Shown piece by piece: positions 19,093-30,038 of a stretch of 64,000 nt of DNA; positions within the stretch are counted from its first letter, which is position 1, and every line of letters begins with the position of its first letter. Position numbers and translations under genes: made by a program. The notes beneath the pieces were generated by a model. That model was not told the origin of the DNA. It worked only from the letters and a program-made list of their open reading frames with translations, and searched no databases. The stretch comes from Luteimonas granuli (GTDB lineage: Bacteria; Pseudomonadota; Gammaproteobacteria; Xanthomonadales; Xanthomonadaceae): contig NZ_CP042218.1 in assembly GCF_007795095.1 (NCBI RefSeq), positions 2,025,001-2,089,000 of the forward strand. Reading direction: 5' to 3'.

Positions 19093-21249
19093 ATGAATTC
19101 CGCCGAGCTCGCGCTGCTCCAGGTCGCCGTGCCCGGGGACGAGGACGTCCCCGGTTACATGCGCGAGCTCGAACGGATCGCCGCCTACCTGCCGGCGGAC
19201 CAGCTGCAGCAGTTGCGCCGTGCCTGGGCGGTGGGAGCGGCCGCGCATGCCGGCCAGACGCGCAGGTCCGGCGAGCCCTATATCACCCATCCGGTCGCCG
19301 TGGCCGCCGTGCTCGCCGAGCAGAAGGTCGACCTCGAGACGCTGGTCGCGTCGATCCTGCACGACACCATCGAGGACACTCCGCTCACCCGCGACGCGCT
19401 CGCCAGCGAGTTCGGCGAGACCGTGGCCGAACTCGTCGAGGGCGTCACCAAGCTCGACAAGCTGCAGTTCGGCAGCCGCCACGAGGCCGACGCGGAGAGT
19501 TTCCGCAAGATGATGCTGGCGATGGCGCGCGACCTGCGCGTGATCCTGATCAAGCTCGCGGACCGCCTGCACAACATGCGCACCCTGGGCGCGCAGACGG
19601 CCGAGGCGCGCGCGCGCATCGCCCGCGAGACGCTGGAGATCTATGCGCCGATCGCGCAGCGCCTGGGCATGAACCTGATCAAGGCCGAGCTGCAGGACCT
19701 GGGCTTCCGCGCGCTGCACCCCATGCGGCACCGCATCCTCGAGAAGCACATCCGCACCCAGCCGCTGGTGCGCCGCGAGGCCATGGCCAAGATCGAGGCC
19801 CAGCTGGCACAGCGACTGACCAAGGAAGGCCTGAGCTACCGGCTGGTGAGCCGGGTGAAGTCGCCGTGGAGCATCTACAACAAGATGCGGGCCGAGGCGA
19901 AGACCTTCGCCCAGGTGATCGACGTCTTCGGCTTCCGGATCGTCGTCGGAACGGTCGCCGAGTGCTACCACGCGCTTGGCGTCGCGCATTCGGTCTACAA
20001 GCCGGTGGACGGCCGCTTCCGCGACTTCATCGCCATTCCCAAGGCCAACGGCTACCAGTCGCTGCACACGGTGCTGTTCGGGCCCTACGGCTCGCCGATC
20101 GAAGTCCAGATCCGCACCGCGGAGATGGACCTGATCGCCGAGCGCGGCATCGCCGCCCACTGGGCCTACAAGCACGGCGGCGGGGGGCCCAACAGTGCGC
20201 AGCAGCGCGCGCATTCGTGGATCTCCGGCCTGCTCGAGGCGCAGAGCGGAACCGGCTCGTCGCTGGAGTTCCTGGAGAACGTCAAGGTCGACCTGTTCCC
20301 GGACGAGGTCTACCTGTTCACGCCCAAGGGCGAGATCATGTCGCTGCCGCGCAACGCCACCGCGGTCGACTTCGCCTACGCAGTGCATACCGACGTCGGC
20401 AACCGGACGGTGGCCGCGCGCGTGGACCGCAGGCTTGTGCCGCTGCGCACGCGCCTGTCCAGCGGGCAGACGGTCGAGATCGTGACCGCGAAGTCGTCGC
20501 AGCCGCGGCCGCAGTGGCTGGAGTTCGTGGTCACCGGCAAGGCGCGCACCGCCATCCGCCAGCAGCTCAAGCAACTCGAGCACGAGGACGCCGTGCAGCT
20601 GGGCCACCGCATGCTCGACAGCGCGCTCGAGGATCTCGACAGCTCGCTCGAGCGGCTGCCCGCCGCCGAACTGGAGGCCTACCTGGCGGAGCATCGCTAT
20701 CCGCGTCTGGAGGCCCTGTTGTCCGACGTCGCGCTGGGCACCCGGATGCCGGCGCAGGTGGCGCAGTCGCTCACCAACAAGGATCCGGCGCGCGCGCGGA
20801 CGCATCGCGAGGACCGGATCCTGATCACCGGCGCCGAGCGCGGCGTCGTGACCTTCGCCAACTGCTGCATGCCGATCCCGCGCGACGAGATCATGGGTTA
20901 CCACACCGCCGGCCGCGGCGTGGTGGTCCACCGGATCGAATGCCCGAACGTGGCCGAGTACCGGAAGTCGCCGGAGCGCTGGGTCGACATCGGCTGGGAC
21001 CGGGAGGTCACCGGCGACTACCACGTGGCGCTGCGCTTCCAGGTCGAGAACCGGCCGGGCGTGCTGGCGCAGGTGGCCGCGGCGGTGGCCCAGGCCGATT
21101 CCAACATCGACGCGGTCGAGTATCTCGAGCGCGACACCAACGCCGCGGTGATCCAGTTCGCCATCGAAGTGCGCGACCGCACCCATCTGGCGGACGTGAT
21201 CCGCAGGGTGCGCCGGCTCGGCGTGGTGCATGGGGTGCAGCGCCTGTAA
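19093..21249 (+). CDS. spoT: bifunctional (p)ppGpp synthetase/hydrolase SpoT
   Basis: Makes and degrades the stringent-response alarmone. 718 aa (E. coli SpoT 702). The HD hydrolase domain lies at about 40-200 with GEPYITHPVAVA, ILHDTIEDTP and KLADRLHNMRTLG. The synthetase domain lies at about 230-350 with KSPWSIYNKM, RFRDFIAIPKANGYQSLHT and EVQIRTAEMD. TGS is at about 400-460 (VYLFTPKGEIMSLPRNATAV), then a conserved-cysteine region ANCCMPIPRDEIMGY and a C-terminal ACT domain (VALRFQVENRPGVLAQVAAA). The intact HD residues show it can hydrolyse, so it is SpoT/Rel-like rather than RelA. It follows gmk and rpoZ. Confidence 0.96.
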   Translation: MNSAELALLQVAVPGDEDVPGYMRELERIAAYLPADQLQQLRRAWAVGAAAHAGQTRRSGEPYITHPVAVAAVLAEQKVDLETLVASILHDTIEDTPLTRDALASEFGETVAELVEGVTKLDKLQFGSRHEADAESFRKMMLAMARDLRVILIKLADRLHNMRTLGAQTAEARARIARETLEIYAPIAQRLGMNLIKAELQDLGFRALHPMRHRILEKHIRTQPLVRREAMAKIEAQLAQRLTKEGLSYRLVSRVKSPWSIYNKMRAEAKTFAQVIDVFGFRIVVGTVAECYHALGVAHSVYKPVDGRFRDFIAIPKANGYQSLHTVLFGPYGSPIEVQIRTAEMDLIAERGIAAHWAYKHGGGGPNSAQQRAHSWISGLLEAQSGTGSSLEFLENVKVDLFPDEVYLFTPKGEIMSLPRNATAVDFAYAVHTDVGNRTVAARVDRRLVPLRTRLSSGQTVEIVTAKSSQPRPQWLEFVVTGKARTAIRQQLKQLEHEDAVQLGHRMLDSALEDLDSSLERLPAAELEAYLAEHRYPRLEALLSDVALGTRMPAQVAQSLTNKDPARARTHREDRILITGAERGVVTFANCCMPIPRDEIMGYHTAGRGVVVHRIECPNVAEYRKSPERWVDIGWDREVTGDYHVALRFQVENRPGVLAQVAAAVAQADSNIDAVEYLERDTNAAVIQFAIEVRDRTHLADVIRRVRRLGVVHGVQRL

Positions 21250-21318
21250 CCGCCCGGGCGATGGCCGCGGGCGAGGACGGCGGTCATAATCGCCTGCCAC
21301 GCATCAGAGGATCCGCGC

Positions 21319-21702
<384 letters not shown>

Positions 21703-21706
21703 GGCG

Positions 21707-23827
21707 GTGGCGACGCCGCGGCGTCCGACCGGCCAGCCGGCGCCCGACCTGGCGCCGGCCGGCGCGAGCCCGCTTTCCACGCTCGCCGGCGTCGGTCCGC
21801 GGATCGCGGAGAAGCTGGCCGCGCGCGGGCTCGGGACCCTGCAGGACCTCTGGCTGCAGCTGCCACGCGGCTATGAGGACCGCACCGCGCTGACGCCGAT
21901 GCGTGCGCTGCAGCCCGGCGTCGCGGCCCAGGTCGAGGGCCGGGTCGAGGCGGTCGAGCGCGGTTTCCGCTACCGGCCGATGCTGCGGGTCGCGCTCGGA
22001 GACGATTCGCGCACCACCGTGGTGCTGCGCTTCTTCCACTTCCGGGCCGCGCAGGCCGCGCAGTTCCAGCCGGGCGTACGGGTGCGCGCCTACGGAACGC
22101 CGCGGCCCGGGCAGCGCGGGCTGGAGATCGTGCACCCCAGCTACACCCTCCTCGGCGACGACGACGATGCCGGCCTCGGCGACCGCCTGGACCCCGTCTA
22201 TCCCACCGTGGACGGCGTCGGCCCGGCCACGATGAAACGCCTGATCGCACAGGCGCTCGATCGTCTCCCGGGCGACGATGTGCTCGAACTGTTGCCGGCG
22301 CCGTTGCTGCGCGCGCAGCGCCTGCCGGGCCTGCGCGAGGCGCTGCTCACCGTGCATCGGCCGCCGCGCGATGCCGACGTCTCCGCCCTGCTTGCCGGCA
22401 CCCATCCCGCGCAGCGCAGGCTGGCGTTCGAAGAGCTGCTCGCGCACCACCTCAGCATGCGCGGCCAGCGGCTGGCCCGGCAGGGGGATGCCGCCGCGCC
22501 GCTAGCCGATGACCGACTGGCCGCGCGGCTGCGCGAACGCCTGCCGTTCACGCTCACGGCCGCGCAGGAGCGCGTGCTGGCCGAAGTCCGCGCCGACCTG
22601 GCGCGGCCGGTGCCGATGCTCCGCCTGGTGCAGGGCGACGTCGGCTCCGGCAAGACCGTGGTCGCCGCGATGGCGGCGCTGCTGGCGGCCGCGGAAGGCA
22701 GGCAGGCGGCGCTGATGGCGCCCACCGAGCTTCTGGCCGAGCAGCACCTCGGAAACCTGCGCGCCTGGCTCGAGCCGCTGGGCGTGGAGCTCGCCTGGCT
22801 CGCCGGCAAGGTCACCGGCCGTGGCCGGAGCGCGGCGCTGGCCCGGGTCGCCGACGGCCGCGCCCGGGTGGTGGTCGGGACCCATGCGCTGATGCAGCAG
22901 GGCGTGGCCTTCCACGACCTCGCGCTGGCGATCATCGACGAACAGCATCGGTTCGGCGTGCACCAGCGCCTGGCGCTGCGCGACAAGGGCGGGGAGGGCG
23001 GCCGGGTGCCGCACCAGCTGGTGATGACCGCGACTCCCATCCCGCGCACCCTGGCCATGGCCGCCTACGCCGACCTCGACGTCTCCGCCATCGATGAGCT
23101 GCCGCCGGGGCGCACGCCGGTGCAGACGGTGGTCCTGGCCGAGGGGCGTCGCCCGGAGCTGATCGAGCGTATCCGCGCCGCCTGCGCCGAGGGCCGCCAG
23201 GCCTACTGGGTGTGCACGATCATCGACGAGTCCGACGAGGTGGTGGCGCAGGCCGCGCAGGCGACCTTCGAGGCGCTGTCCGCCGCGCTGCCCGGGCTGC
23301 GCGTGGGGCTCGTGCACGGCCGCATGAAGGCGGCGGAGAAGCAGGCCGCCATGGCCGGCTTCACGCAGGGCGACGTCGACCTGCTGGTGGCGACCACGGT
23401 GATCGAAGTCGGCGTGGACGTGCCCAACGCCTCGCTGATGGTGATCGAGAACGCCGAGCGCCTGGGCCTGGCGCAGCTGCACCAGCTCCGCGGGCGGGTG
23501 GGGCGGGGCAGCGAGGCCTCCACCTGCGTGCTGCTCTACCAGCCACCGCTGTCGCGGATGGCGCGCGAGCGGCTGGAGACGATGCGCGCGACCAGCGACG
23601 GGTTCGTGATCGCCGAGAAGGACCTGGAACTGCGCGGTCCGGGCGAGCTGCTGGGCACGCGCCAGACCGGGCTCGCGGCGTTCCGCGTCGCCGACCTGGC
23701 GCGCGACGCCGGCATGCTGCCGCTGGTGCACGAGCTCGGCGAGGGGCTGCTGCGCGATGACCCGGCCCTGGCCGCGCGGCTGGTCGCGCGCTGGGTCGGG
23801 GGCGCCACCCGCTACGCGTCGGCCTGA
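21707..23827 (+). CDS. recG: ATP-dependent DNA helicase RecG
   Basis: Branch-migration helicase that remodels stalled forks and R-loops. 706 aa including an N-terminal wedge/OB domain (LAGVGPRIAEKLAARGL, LPRGYEDRT). Helicase motifs: Walker A GDVGSGKTVVAAMAAL, motif Ia PTELLAEQHL, the DEAH-like DEQHRFGV, motif III MTATPIPRTLAM, ATTVIEVGVDVPNA, and motif VI QLRGRVGRG. The start is taken as GTG at 21707, four bases after ridA; no ATG fits the N-terminus. It is the third gene of the spoT-ridA-recG unit. Confidence 0.95.
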   Translation: MATPRRPTGQPAPDLAPAGASPLSTLAGVGPRIAEKLAARGLGTLQDLWLQLPRGYEDRTALTPMRALQPGVAAQVEGRVEAVERGFRYRPMLRVALGDDSRTTVVLRFFHFRAAQAAQFQPGVRVRAYGTPRPGQRGLEIVHPSYTLLGDDDDAGLGDRLDPVYPTVDGVGPATMKRLIAQALDRLPGDDVLELLPAPLLRAQRLPGLREALLTVHRPPRDADVSALLAGTHPAQRRLAFEELLAHHLSMRGQRLARQGDAAAPLADDRLAARLRERLPFTLTAAQERVLAEVRADLARPVPMLRLVQGDVGSGKTVVAAMAALLAAAEGRQAALMAPTELLAEQHLGNLRAWLEPLGVELAWLAGKVTGRGRSAALARVADGRARVVVGTHALMQQGVAFHDLALAIIDEQHRFGVHQRLALRDKGGEGGRVPHQLVMTATPIPRTLAMAAYADLDVSAIDELPPGRTPVQTVVLAEGRRPELIERIRAACAEGRQAYWVCTIIDESDEVVAQAAQATFEALSAALPGLRVGLVHGRMKAAEKQAAMAGFTQGDVDLLVATTVIEVGVDVPNASLMVIENAERLGLAQLHQLRGRVGRGSEASTCVLLYQPPLSRMARERLETMRATSDGFVIAEKDLELRGPGELLGTRQTGLAAFRVADLARDAGMLPLVHELGEGLLRDDPALAARLVARWVGGATRYASA

Positions 23828-23845
23828 TGGCGACATAATGCCGCG

Positions 23846-24784
23846 ATGGACGGACGCATCCCCCTGCTGATCGATACCGACCCGGGCGTCGACGACGCAC
23901 TGGCCCTGCTGATGGCTTTCGCCGATCCGCGGCACGAGGTGGTCGGGCTGACCATCGCCGCCGGCAACGTGGGGCTGAGGCATACCGTGCGCAACGCGCT
24001 GAAGCTCTGCGAAGTGGTGGGTCGAAGCGATGTGCCGGTGTTCCCAGGCTGCGACCGGCCGCTGCTGCATCCGTCGCCGGATGCCGCCAACGTACACGGC
24101 GAGGACGGCTTCGGCGACGCCGGCCTCCCGGCCGCGAAGCACGCCGCGCAGGCGCGCCATGCCGCCGAGGCGATCATCGAACTCTCGCATCGTCATGCCG
24201 GCCGCCTGCTGCTGGTCGCCCTCGGGCCGCTGACCAATCTCGCCCTGGCGCTGCGCCTGGACCCCTCTCTGCCGTCCCGCGTCGCCCGGCTGGTGGTGAT
24301 GGGCGGGGCGGTCACCGGCCACGGCAACATCACGCCTTCGGCCGAGTTCAACGTGTACTTCGATCCCGAGGCCGCGCACATCGTGTTCGGGGCCTTCCCG
24401 CGTTTCGACCTCTGCGACTGGGAGGCGGCCGTGGCCCACGGATACCTCCAGGCCGACGTCGAGCGCTGGCTGGCTGGGCCGGGTCCGGTGGCGGCGTTCT
24501 ACGAGGCGGTGTCGCGCCACACCCGGCGCTGGTCGGCCGACGTGCGCGGCGATCGCTGGTTCTCCGCGGACTCGCTGGCCATGGCCATGGCGCTGCGCTC
24601 CGATGGCGTGGTCGAGGCCGCGGAGCGTCCCGTCGAGGTGGTGCTGGGGCATTCGCCCGCCCGCGGTGCCACCCTGGTGGACTGGCAGCGCCAGCTGGGC
24701 CGGCCCGACCGCGCGCGGATCCTGCTGCGCTACGACCAGCGCACGCTCGAGGATCTGGTGCAGGCCGCCCTGCTGGCCGGCTGA
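23846..24784 (+). CDS. inosine/uridine-preferring nucleoside hydrolase
   Basis: Cleaves ribonucleosides to base plus ribose for salvage. 312 aa. The calcium/ribose-binding signature [19 protein letters not shown] is at the N-terminus, with [45 protein letters not shown] and the late catalytic His region. Which nucleoside it prefers cannot be decided from sequence, so I give no rih symbol. A CATAAT box at 23834-23839 sits only six bases before the ATG. If it is a real -10, the mRNA would be leaderless. Read-through from recG (18 bp upstream) is an alternative. Confidence 0.92.
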   Translation: MDGRIPLLIDTDPGVDDALALLMAFADPRHEVVGLTIAAGNVGLRHTVRNALKLCEVVGRSDVPVFPGCDRPLLHPSPDAANVHGEDGFGDAGLPAAKHAAQARHAAEAIIELSHRHAGRLLLVALGPLTNLALALRLDPSLPSRVARLVVMGGAVTGHGNITPSAEFNVYFDPEAAHIVFGAFPRFDLCDWEAAVAHGYLQADVERWLAGPGPVAAFYEAVSRHTRRWSADVRGDRWFSADSLAMAMALRSDGVVEAAERPVEVVLGHSPARGATLVDWQRQLGRPDRARILLRYDQRTLEDLVQAALLAG

Positions 24785-24785
24785 C

Positions 24786-24814
24786 TTGCGGGGCGCGGAG
24801 GCGCCGGCTATAAT
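24786..24814 (+). promoter_or_regulatory. sigma-70 promoter of rpmE2
   Basis: TTGCGG (24786-24791), 17-bp spacer, then a consensus TATAAT (24809-24814). It begins within two bases of the end of the nucleoside hydrolase gene and 35 bp before the rpmE2 start. Confidence 0.8.
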
Positions 24815-24848
24815 GCCGCTCTTTCCCCGCTCAATTCCGGTGCCCGCC

Positions 24849-25091
24849 ATGAAGGCCGACATCCATCCCCAGTACCGCGACGTCGTCTTCCAGGACGTCA
24901 CCTCGGACTTCAAGATCCTCACCCGTTCCACGCTCTCCAGCAAGGAGACCGTGAAGTGGGAGGACGGCAACGAGTACCCGCTGATCAAGATCGAAGTCAG
25001 CTCGGCCTCGCATCCGTTCTACACCGGCCAGAACAAGCTGATGGACACCAGCGGCCGCGTCGACAAGTTCCGCAAGCGCTACGCCAAGTAG
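24849..25091 (+). CDS. rpmE2: 50S ribosomal protein L31, type B
   Basis: 80 aa: [20 protein letters not shown] at the N-terminus, the SFKIL-like segment, [20 protein letters not shown] and [15 protein letters not shown] at the end. The CxxC zinc-binding cysteines of the ordinary L31 are absent (no cysteine at all), so this is the zinc-free C-minus form, in many bacteria de-repressed by Zur during zinc shortage. I see no clear Zur box. The strong TATAAT promoter suggests constitutive expression, so it may be this organism's main L31. A hairpin terminator follows. Confidence 0.96.
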   Translation: MKADIHPQYRDVVFQDVTSDFKILTRSTLSSKETVKWEDGNEYPLIKIEVSSASHPFYTGQNKLMDTSGRVDKFRKRYAK

Positions 25092-25112
25092 GCGCCTGCC
25101 GCGTCGCACCCA

Positions 25113-25136
25113 GACGGCCGCCTCCGGGCGGCCGTC
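25113..25136 (+). terminator. hairpin terminator after rpmE2
   Basis: GACGGCCGCC (25113-25122) pairs perfectly with GGCGGCCGTC (25127-25136) across a four-base loop. The T tract after it is weak (GTCGTT). Confidence 0.7.
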
Positions 25137-25310
25137 GTCGTTCCGGGGACCCGCCGGCCTGGCGACGCACTGTCCCGCGGCGGCCGGCCTTCCGTGGATA
25201 CGGTGGCGCACGTCGCTATGCGATAATCGCGGCATCGCCAGAGCCGCGATCCGCCTGATCCCCGCCCGCCCGCGCATCGCGCCGGCGCGGACCCACGAAG
25301 GAGTGCGAGA

Positions 25311-26624
25311 GTGTCCGCCAACCAGAACACGGCCGGCAGCGAGCCGACCATTGCCACCCTGCAGGTCGACGGCGCTTCCGTCGAGCTCCCGGTCATCAAG
25401 CCCACCCTCGGCAACGAGTGCATCGACATCGCGAAGCTGCCGAAGGCGACGGGGCGCTTCACCTACGACTCCGGCTTCACCGCCACCGCCAGCTGCAAAT
25501 CCGCCATCACCTACATCGACGGCGACGAAGGCGTGCTGCTGTACCGCGGCTACCCGATCGAACAGCTGGCCGAGCACTCGAATTTCCTCGAGGTCGCCTA
25601 TCTGCTGATGAACGGCGATCTGCCGGATACGAAGCAGATGGCCGCGTTCGACCACGACGTCACCCACCACACGCTGATGCACGAGGCGTTCAAGAGCTTC
25701 ATCGGGGGCTTCCGCCATGACGCCCACCCGATGGCGATGCTGGTCGGCATGCTCGGCTCGATGGCGAGCTTCTACCACAACGACCTCGACTACGACGATC
25801 CGGAGCAGCGCCGCCTGGCCGGCATCCGCCTGATCGCCAAGCTGCCGACCATCGCTGCGGCCTGCTACCGCTATTCGATGGGCTGGCCGCTCAACTACCC
25901 GCGCAACGATCTCGGCTACGTCGAGCGCTTCCTGCACATGATGTTCGAGCTGCCCAGCGGCCCGCTGGAACTGTCGCCGGTCGCGGCCAAGGCGATGGAC
26001 CTGCTCTTCATCCTGCACGCCGACCACGAGCAGAACGCGTCGACCTCCACCGTCCGCCTGGTCGGCTCCACCGGTGCCAACCCGTATGCCTGCATCGCCT
26101 CGGGCGTGGCCGCGCTGTGGGGGCCCGCCCACGGCGGCGCCAACGAGGCGGTGCTGAAGATGCTGGCCGAGATCGGCGACGTGAAGAACGTGCAGTCCGC
26201 CGTCGATCGCGCCAAGGACAAGGCGTCGGGCTTCCGCCTGATGGGCTTCGGCCACCGTGTCTACAAGAACTTCGACCCGCGCGCGAAGATCATCCGCGAG
26301 ATGACCCACAAGGTGCTCGGCGAACTCGGCATCGACGACCCGATGCTCGAGGTCGCGATGCGTCTGGAGGAGGCGGCGCTGAAGGACGACTACTTCGTGC
26401 AGCGCAAGCTGTACCCGAACGTCGATTTCTACAGCGGCATCATCTACAAGGCGCTGAGGATCCCGACCGACATGTTCACGGTGATGTTCGCGATCGCGCG
26501 CACCGCAGGCTGGGTCTCGCACTGGCTCGAGCAGCAGGTGGACCCGGAATTCAAGATCGGCCGCCCGCGTCAGGTCTATACCGGCGCCGCCCCGCGCGAC
26601 TACGTCGCGCTGGGAAACCGCTGA
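25311..26624 (+). CDS. gltA: citrate synthase (type II)
   Basis: Condenses acetyl-CoA and oxaloacetate, the entry step of the TCA cycle. 437 aa, the hexameric type II length. Catalytic elements: His in [15 protein letters not shown], His in [16 protein letters not shown] and Asp in [14 protein letters not shown]. The N-terminal domain ([35 protein letters not shown]) is typical. The start is GTG at 25311, preceded by a GGAGTG ribosome site. A GATAAT hexamer at 25222-25227 could be the -10 of its promoter, though a good -35 is lacking. A strong terminator follows. Confidence 0.96.
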   Translation: MSANQNTAGSEPTIATLQVDGASVELPVIKPTLGNECIDIAKLPKATGRFTYDSGFTATASCKSAITYIDGDEGVLLYRGYPIEQLAEHSNFLEVAYLLMNGDLPDTKQMAAFDHDVTHHTLMHEAFKSFIGGFRHDAHPMAMLVGMLGSMASFYHNDLDYDDPEQRRLAGIRLIAKLPTIAAACYRYSMGWPLNYPRNDLGYVERFLHMMFELPSGPLELSPVAAKAMDLLFILHADHEQNASTSTVRLVGSTGANPYACIASGVAALWGPAHGGANEAVLKMLAEIGDVKNVQSAVDRAKDKASGFRLMGFGHRVYKNFDPRAKIIREMTHKVLGELGIDDPMLEVAMRLEEAALKDDYFVQRKLYPNVDFYSGIIYKALRIPTDMFTVMFAIARTAGWVSHWLEQQVDPEFKIGRPRQVYTGAAPRDYVALGNR

Positions 26625-26655
26625 GTCCGCGAAGCCCGCGGCATCCACCACCCGA

Positions 26656-26682
26656 ACGCCCCGCGACCGCGGGGCGTTTTCC
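26656..26682 (+). terminator. rho-independent terminator after gltA
   Basis: AACGCCCCGCG and CGCGGGGCGTT form a GC-rich stem with a minimal loop, followed by a run of T. Lies about 32 bp after the gltA stop. Confidence 0.88.
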
Positions 26683-26692
26683 GTTCCGGCGG

Positions 26693-27349
26693 CTACACCC
26701 CCGGGCCGCCGCCCTCGCGGTCGGCCGTGTCCTCCCCGGACAGGAGATCGCGCACCTGGGCCAGCGTGGCGCGCTGCATCGGTCGTTCGTCGATGCCCGA
26801 AAGCGGCGCCTGGCGCAGCGTGTCCAGCGGCAGGACGGTCAGGTCGAAGGCAAGGCCGTCCGCGCTGAACACCCAGACCGGCACGTCGCATTCGCGCGTC
26901 CTGTCCAGGCGCACGCGGCGCCAGCGGGGCTCGGCCGGAATCGCGGCGTCGGCGAGGAAGTGTGCGACCTCGTCGGCGTCGTCGGCATGGAGGTGCAGTG
27001 CGACCGGAGTGTTGCCGTCCGCGGTGCCGTCGAGTACCCGGCCGACCAGGCGTGGCTGGAAGCGCTGGAAGAAGGTCAGCGACTGCAGAGCGGCCTCGCG
27101 CCGCACCCGCAGTGCGTCGGCCTGGGTATCGCCCAGGAACAGCCGCTGGTACTCGCGCAGCGCGTCCTCGATCTCGCGGTTGCGCGGCAGCGAGGCGTCG
27201 TCGTGGATGCCGAGGCGGTCGGCGGCCTTGAGCTTGGCCTGGTGGTAATCGCGGATGCCGCCCTCGGCCATCAGCCGGGCGGCTTCATGGGCGAGGCGGT
27301 GGCGACGCTCGCGGGTGCGTCGCTCGGCGTGCTGTCGGGCGCGGTGCAT
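26693..27349 (-). CDS. uncharacterised protein, 218 aa
   Basis: I do not recognise this family. The product starts with an arginine/histidine-rich helix (RARQHAERRTRERRHRLAHE) and continues with a charged helical stretch (GIRDYHQAKLKAADRLGIHD, REIEDALREYQRLFLG). It ends with a mixed alpha/beta part (LHLHADDADEVAHFLADAAI, VWVFSADGLAFDLTVLPLDT). No signal peptide, membrane segment or cysteine cluster is visible. The end lies ten bases past the gltA terminator, and the gene is upstream of, and co-directional with, nothing closer than mrcA (44 bp upstream). The reading frame is long, GC-biased and coding-like, so it is probably real. Confidence 0.7.
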   Translation of the reverse strand: MHRARQHAERRTRERRHRLAHEAARLMAEGGIRDYHQAKLKAADRLGIHDDASLPRNREIEDALREYQRLFLGDTQADALRVRREAALQSLTFFQRFQPRLVGRVLDGTADGNTPVALHLHADDADEVAHFLADAAIPAEPRWRRVRLDRTRECDVPVWVFSADGLAFDLTVLPLDTLRQAPLSGIDERPMQRATLAQVRDLLSGEDTADREGGGPGV

Positions 27350-27393
27350 GCGGAGCCCTCCGGACTGCAGGCTCCAAGCCTAACGGATGCGCG

Positions 27394-29878
27394 TCAGAAG
27401 ATGTCGAAGGCCTCTTCGGCCGGCATCTCGTCGCCGAAGTCGTCGAAGGTCGACTCCATGCGCTCCAGGTCCTCGACCTTCACCCATTCGGCGATGCCGC
27501 CCTCGCCGGAGGGAAGCAGGCGCCCGCTCTCGCTGACGGCGACCCGCACCATGCCCTCTGGAGGTTCATTGGTCGCCAGCGGCATGCCGTCCAGCGCCAC
27601 CCGCATGTAGTCGATCCAGATCGGCAGAGCCGAGCGGCCGCCATATTCGCGGTTGCCGAGCGAGCGGTTGTCGTCGCGCCCGACCCAGACCACGGTCGAC
27701 AGGCTGCCGCCGAATCCGGAGAACCAGGCGTCGCGGTGGTCGTTGGTGGAGCCGGTCTTGCCGCCCACGTCCTCGCGACCAAGCACCCGCGCCTGGGCGC
27801 CGGTGCCGCGCAGGACCACGTCGCGCATCATCGACACCAACTGGTAGGCCACGCGCGGGTCGATCGCGCGCGGCGCGAGCGCCGCGTCGGGATCGGGTTC
27901 CTGCATCGGCCCGGGCCGGGCTTCGGCCACCTGCGCCGGCGCAGGTGCCGGTGCCGACGGGCCGAGGTTGAAGCCGTCGATGACGGTCGCCGGAGCACCC
28001 GGCCGGCCGCCGGCGCCGCAGCTGCGGCAGGCCACGGCAGGGTTCTCCTTGAAGATCACCTGGCCGTCGCGGTCCCGGACCTCGTCGATGTACCAGGGCG
28101 TGATCCGGAAGCCGCCGTTGGAGAAGACGCTGTAGCCGCCCGCGATGTCCAGCGGCGCCAGCGACGGCGTGCCCAGCGCGATCGAGAGGTTGGGCGGCAG
28201 CTCGGACTCGTCGAAGCCCATGTGGCTGATGTAGCGGCGCGCGTAGTCCACCCCGATGGCGTCGAGCAGGCGCACCGAGACCAGGTTGCGGGAGCGGACC
28301 AGGGCTTCGCGCAGGCGCATCGGGCCCATGAACTTGCCGTCGTCGTTCTGCGGTCGCCAGTCCTCGCCGCGGCGCATGCGGAACACGACGGGCGCGTCGG
28401 GGACGATCGACGCCGGATTGAAGCCGCGCTCGAAGGCCGCGGCGTAGATGAAGGGCTTGAAGCTGGAGCCCGGCTGCCGACGCGCCTGGGTGGCGCGGTT
28501 GAATTTCTGCCCGGCGAAGCTGAAGCCGCCCACCAGGGCGCGCAGCGCGCCGGTGTCGTGCTCCAGCGAAACCAGCGTCGCCTGCGCCCGCGGCAGCTGG
28601 TCGAGCTGCCAGGTCGGCTTCGCGTCCGCGGGCGGTGACGCACCGCTCCTGCGCGCGGGTTCGACCCGGCGCACGCGGGTGAGGTCGCCGCGCTTGAGCA
28701 GGGCGGCCGGGCTGCGGCCGGTCCAGCGGCTGGACGCTGCGTCGAGGGTGATCACCGTGGCATCGGACAGCACCACGTCGGCCGTGCCGCCGCCGGTGCG
28801 CAGCACGATGGCCGGCAGCAGGCCCGCCTGAGCCGGAATGCCGCGCAGGCGCGCCGCGGCGGTGGCGGCATCCTCGCCTTCGCCGAGCTCGAAGGTCTGC
28901 TCCACCTTCGACCAGCCGTGGCGGTGGTCGTAGGTCGTCAGTCCGGTGCGCACGGCCTGGTCGGCCGCCGCCTGCATGACCGGGTCGATGGTCGTGGTGA
29001 CGTGGTAGCCGCGGGTGAGCACGTCCCCGCCGTAGCGCGCGACCATCTCCAGCCGCACCATCTCCGCGACGTAGGGTGCGTAGACCTCCACCGGCCGCTC
29101 GTGGGGGCTGGCGTGCATCGCCACCGCCTGCGCCTGCGCCGCCTGCGCGCGGGTGATGAAGCCGAGCTCGGCCATCCGTTCCAGCACGTAGTCGCGGCGG
29201 ATGCGCGCGCGCTCGGGATTGGTGATCGGGTTGCCGCTGGAGGGGGAACTTGGGGATCGCGGCCAGGGACGCGACCTCGTCGAGGTCGAGCTCGTCGAGC
29301 CGCTTGCCGTAGTAGAACTCGGCGGCCGCCGCGATGCCGTAGGCGCGGTTGCCGAAAAAGCTCTTGTTGAGGTAGAGCTCGAAGATCTCGTCCTTGGTGA
29401 GCTCGCGCTCCATCTTCATCGCCAGCAGCATTTCGGCGAACTTGCGGGTATAGCTGACCTCGGGGCTGAGGAAGATCTGGCGCGCGACCTGCTGGGTGAT
29501 GGTCGAGCCGCCGGGGACGCCCTCCTTCGAGCCGGTCTTCGCGATCAGCCACACCGCGCGCGCCACGCCCTTGTAGTCGACTCCGCCATGCTCGTAGAAG
29601 CGCGCGTCCTCGATCGCCAGGAAGGCCTGCCGGACCTGCTCCGGCACGTCCGCGATCTCGACCGGGTAGCGCCGCATCTCGCCGAACAGGGCCATCAGGC
29701 GGCCGTCCCGGGCATACACGTACATCGGCTCCTGGAGCTCGAGATCACGCAGGGACTCGACCTCCGGCAGTCGGGACGACACGATGTAATAGGCCGTGCC
29801 GGCGGCAAGGAGGCCGAGGACAAGGGCGATCGCGGCGAGCAGCAGCAGCCAGCGGAGCAGGCGGCGGAAAGAAGTCAT
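27394..29878 (-). CDS. mrcA: penicillin-binding protein 1A (bifunctional), single-base frameshift
   Basis: Class A PBP polymerising and cross-linking peptidoglycan in the periplasm. An N-terminal membrane anchor ([20 protein letters not shown]) precedes the transglycosylase with [19 protein letters not shown] and [16 protein letters not shown]. The transpeptidase has SSFKPF (SxxK), SRN and KTGST, with an OB-like insert between. The two halves lie in different frames: the upstream one breaks after LAAIPKFP. The run of five G at 29242-29246 (C on the coding strand) would have to be four to restore [20 protein letters not shown] and an 827-aa protein (E. coli 850). This looks like a one-base sequencing insertion. 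It is divergent from pilM, a conserved arrangement. Confidence 0.9.
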
Positions 29879-30013
29879 GTGGGGGTCGGTCCTGGACCGG
29901 TCGGCTTGGCGGGTCTGGGCGAGTCGCGCAGTATATAGAGGTGGGGCCCCGCGCCAGTCCGCTCCCTCCGGGCGGGGTGACGCGGCGCGTCAGGACGTGA
30001 CCAAGCGCGCAAT

Positions 30014-30035
30014 GCGGCACGGTTTCATGTGCCGC
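30014..30035. promoter_or_regulatory. inverted repeat upstream of the pilM promoter
   Basis: GCGGCAC (30014-30020) and GTGCCGC (30029-30035) form a perfect dyad with an eight-base spacer, ending three bases before the -35 hexamer of the putative pilM promoter. It could be an operator; no regulator is implied by the sequence itself. Confidence 0.45.
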
Positions 30036-30038
30036 TTG

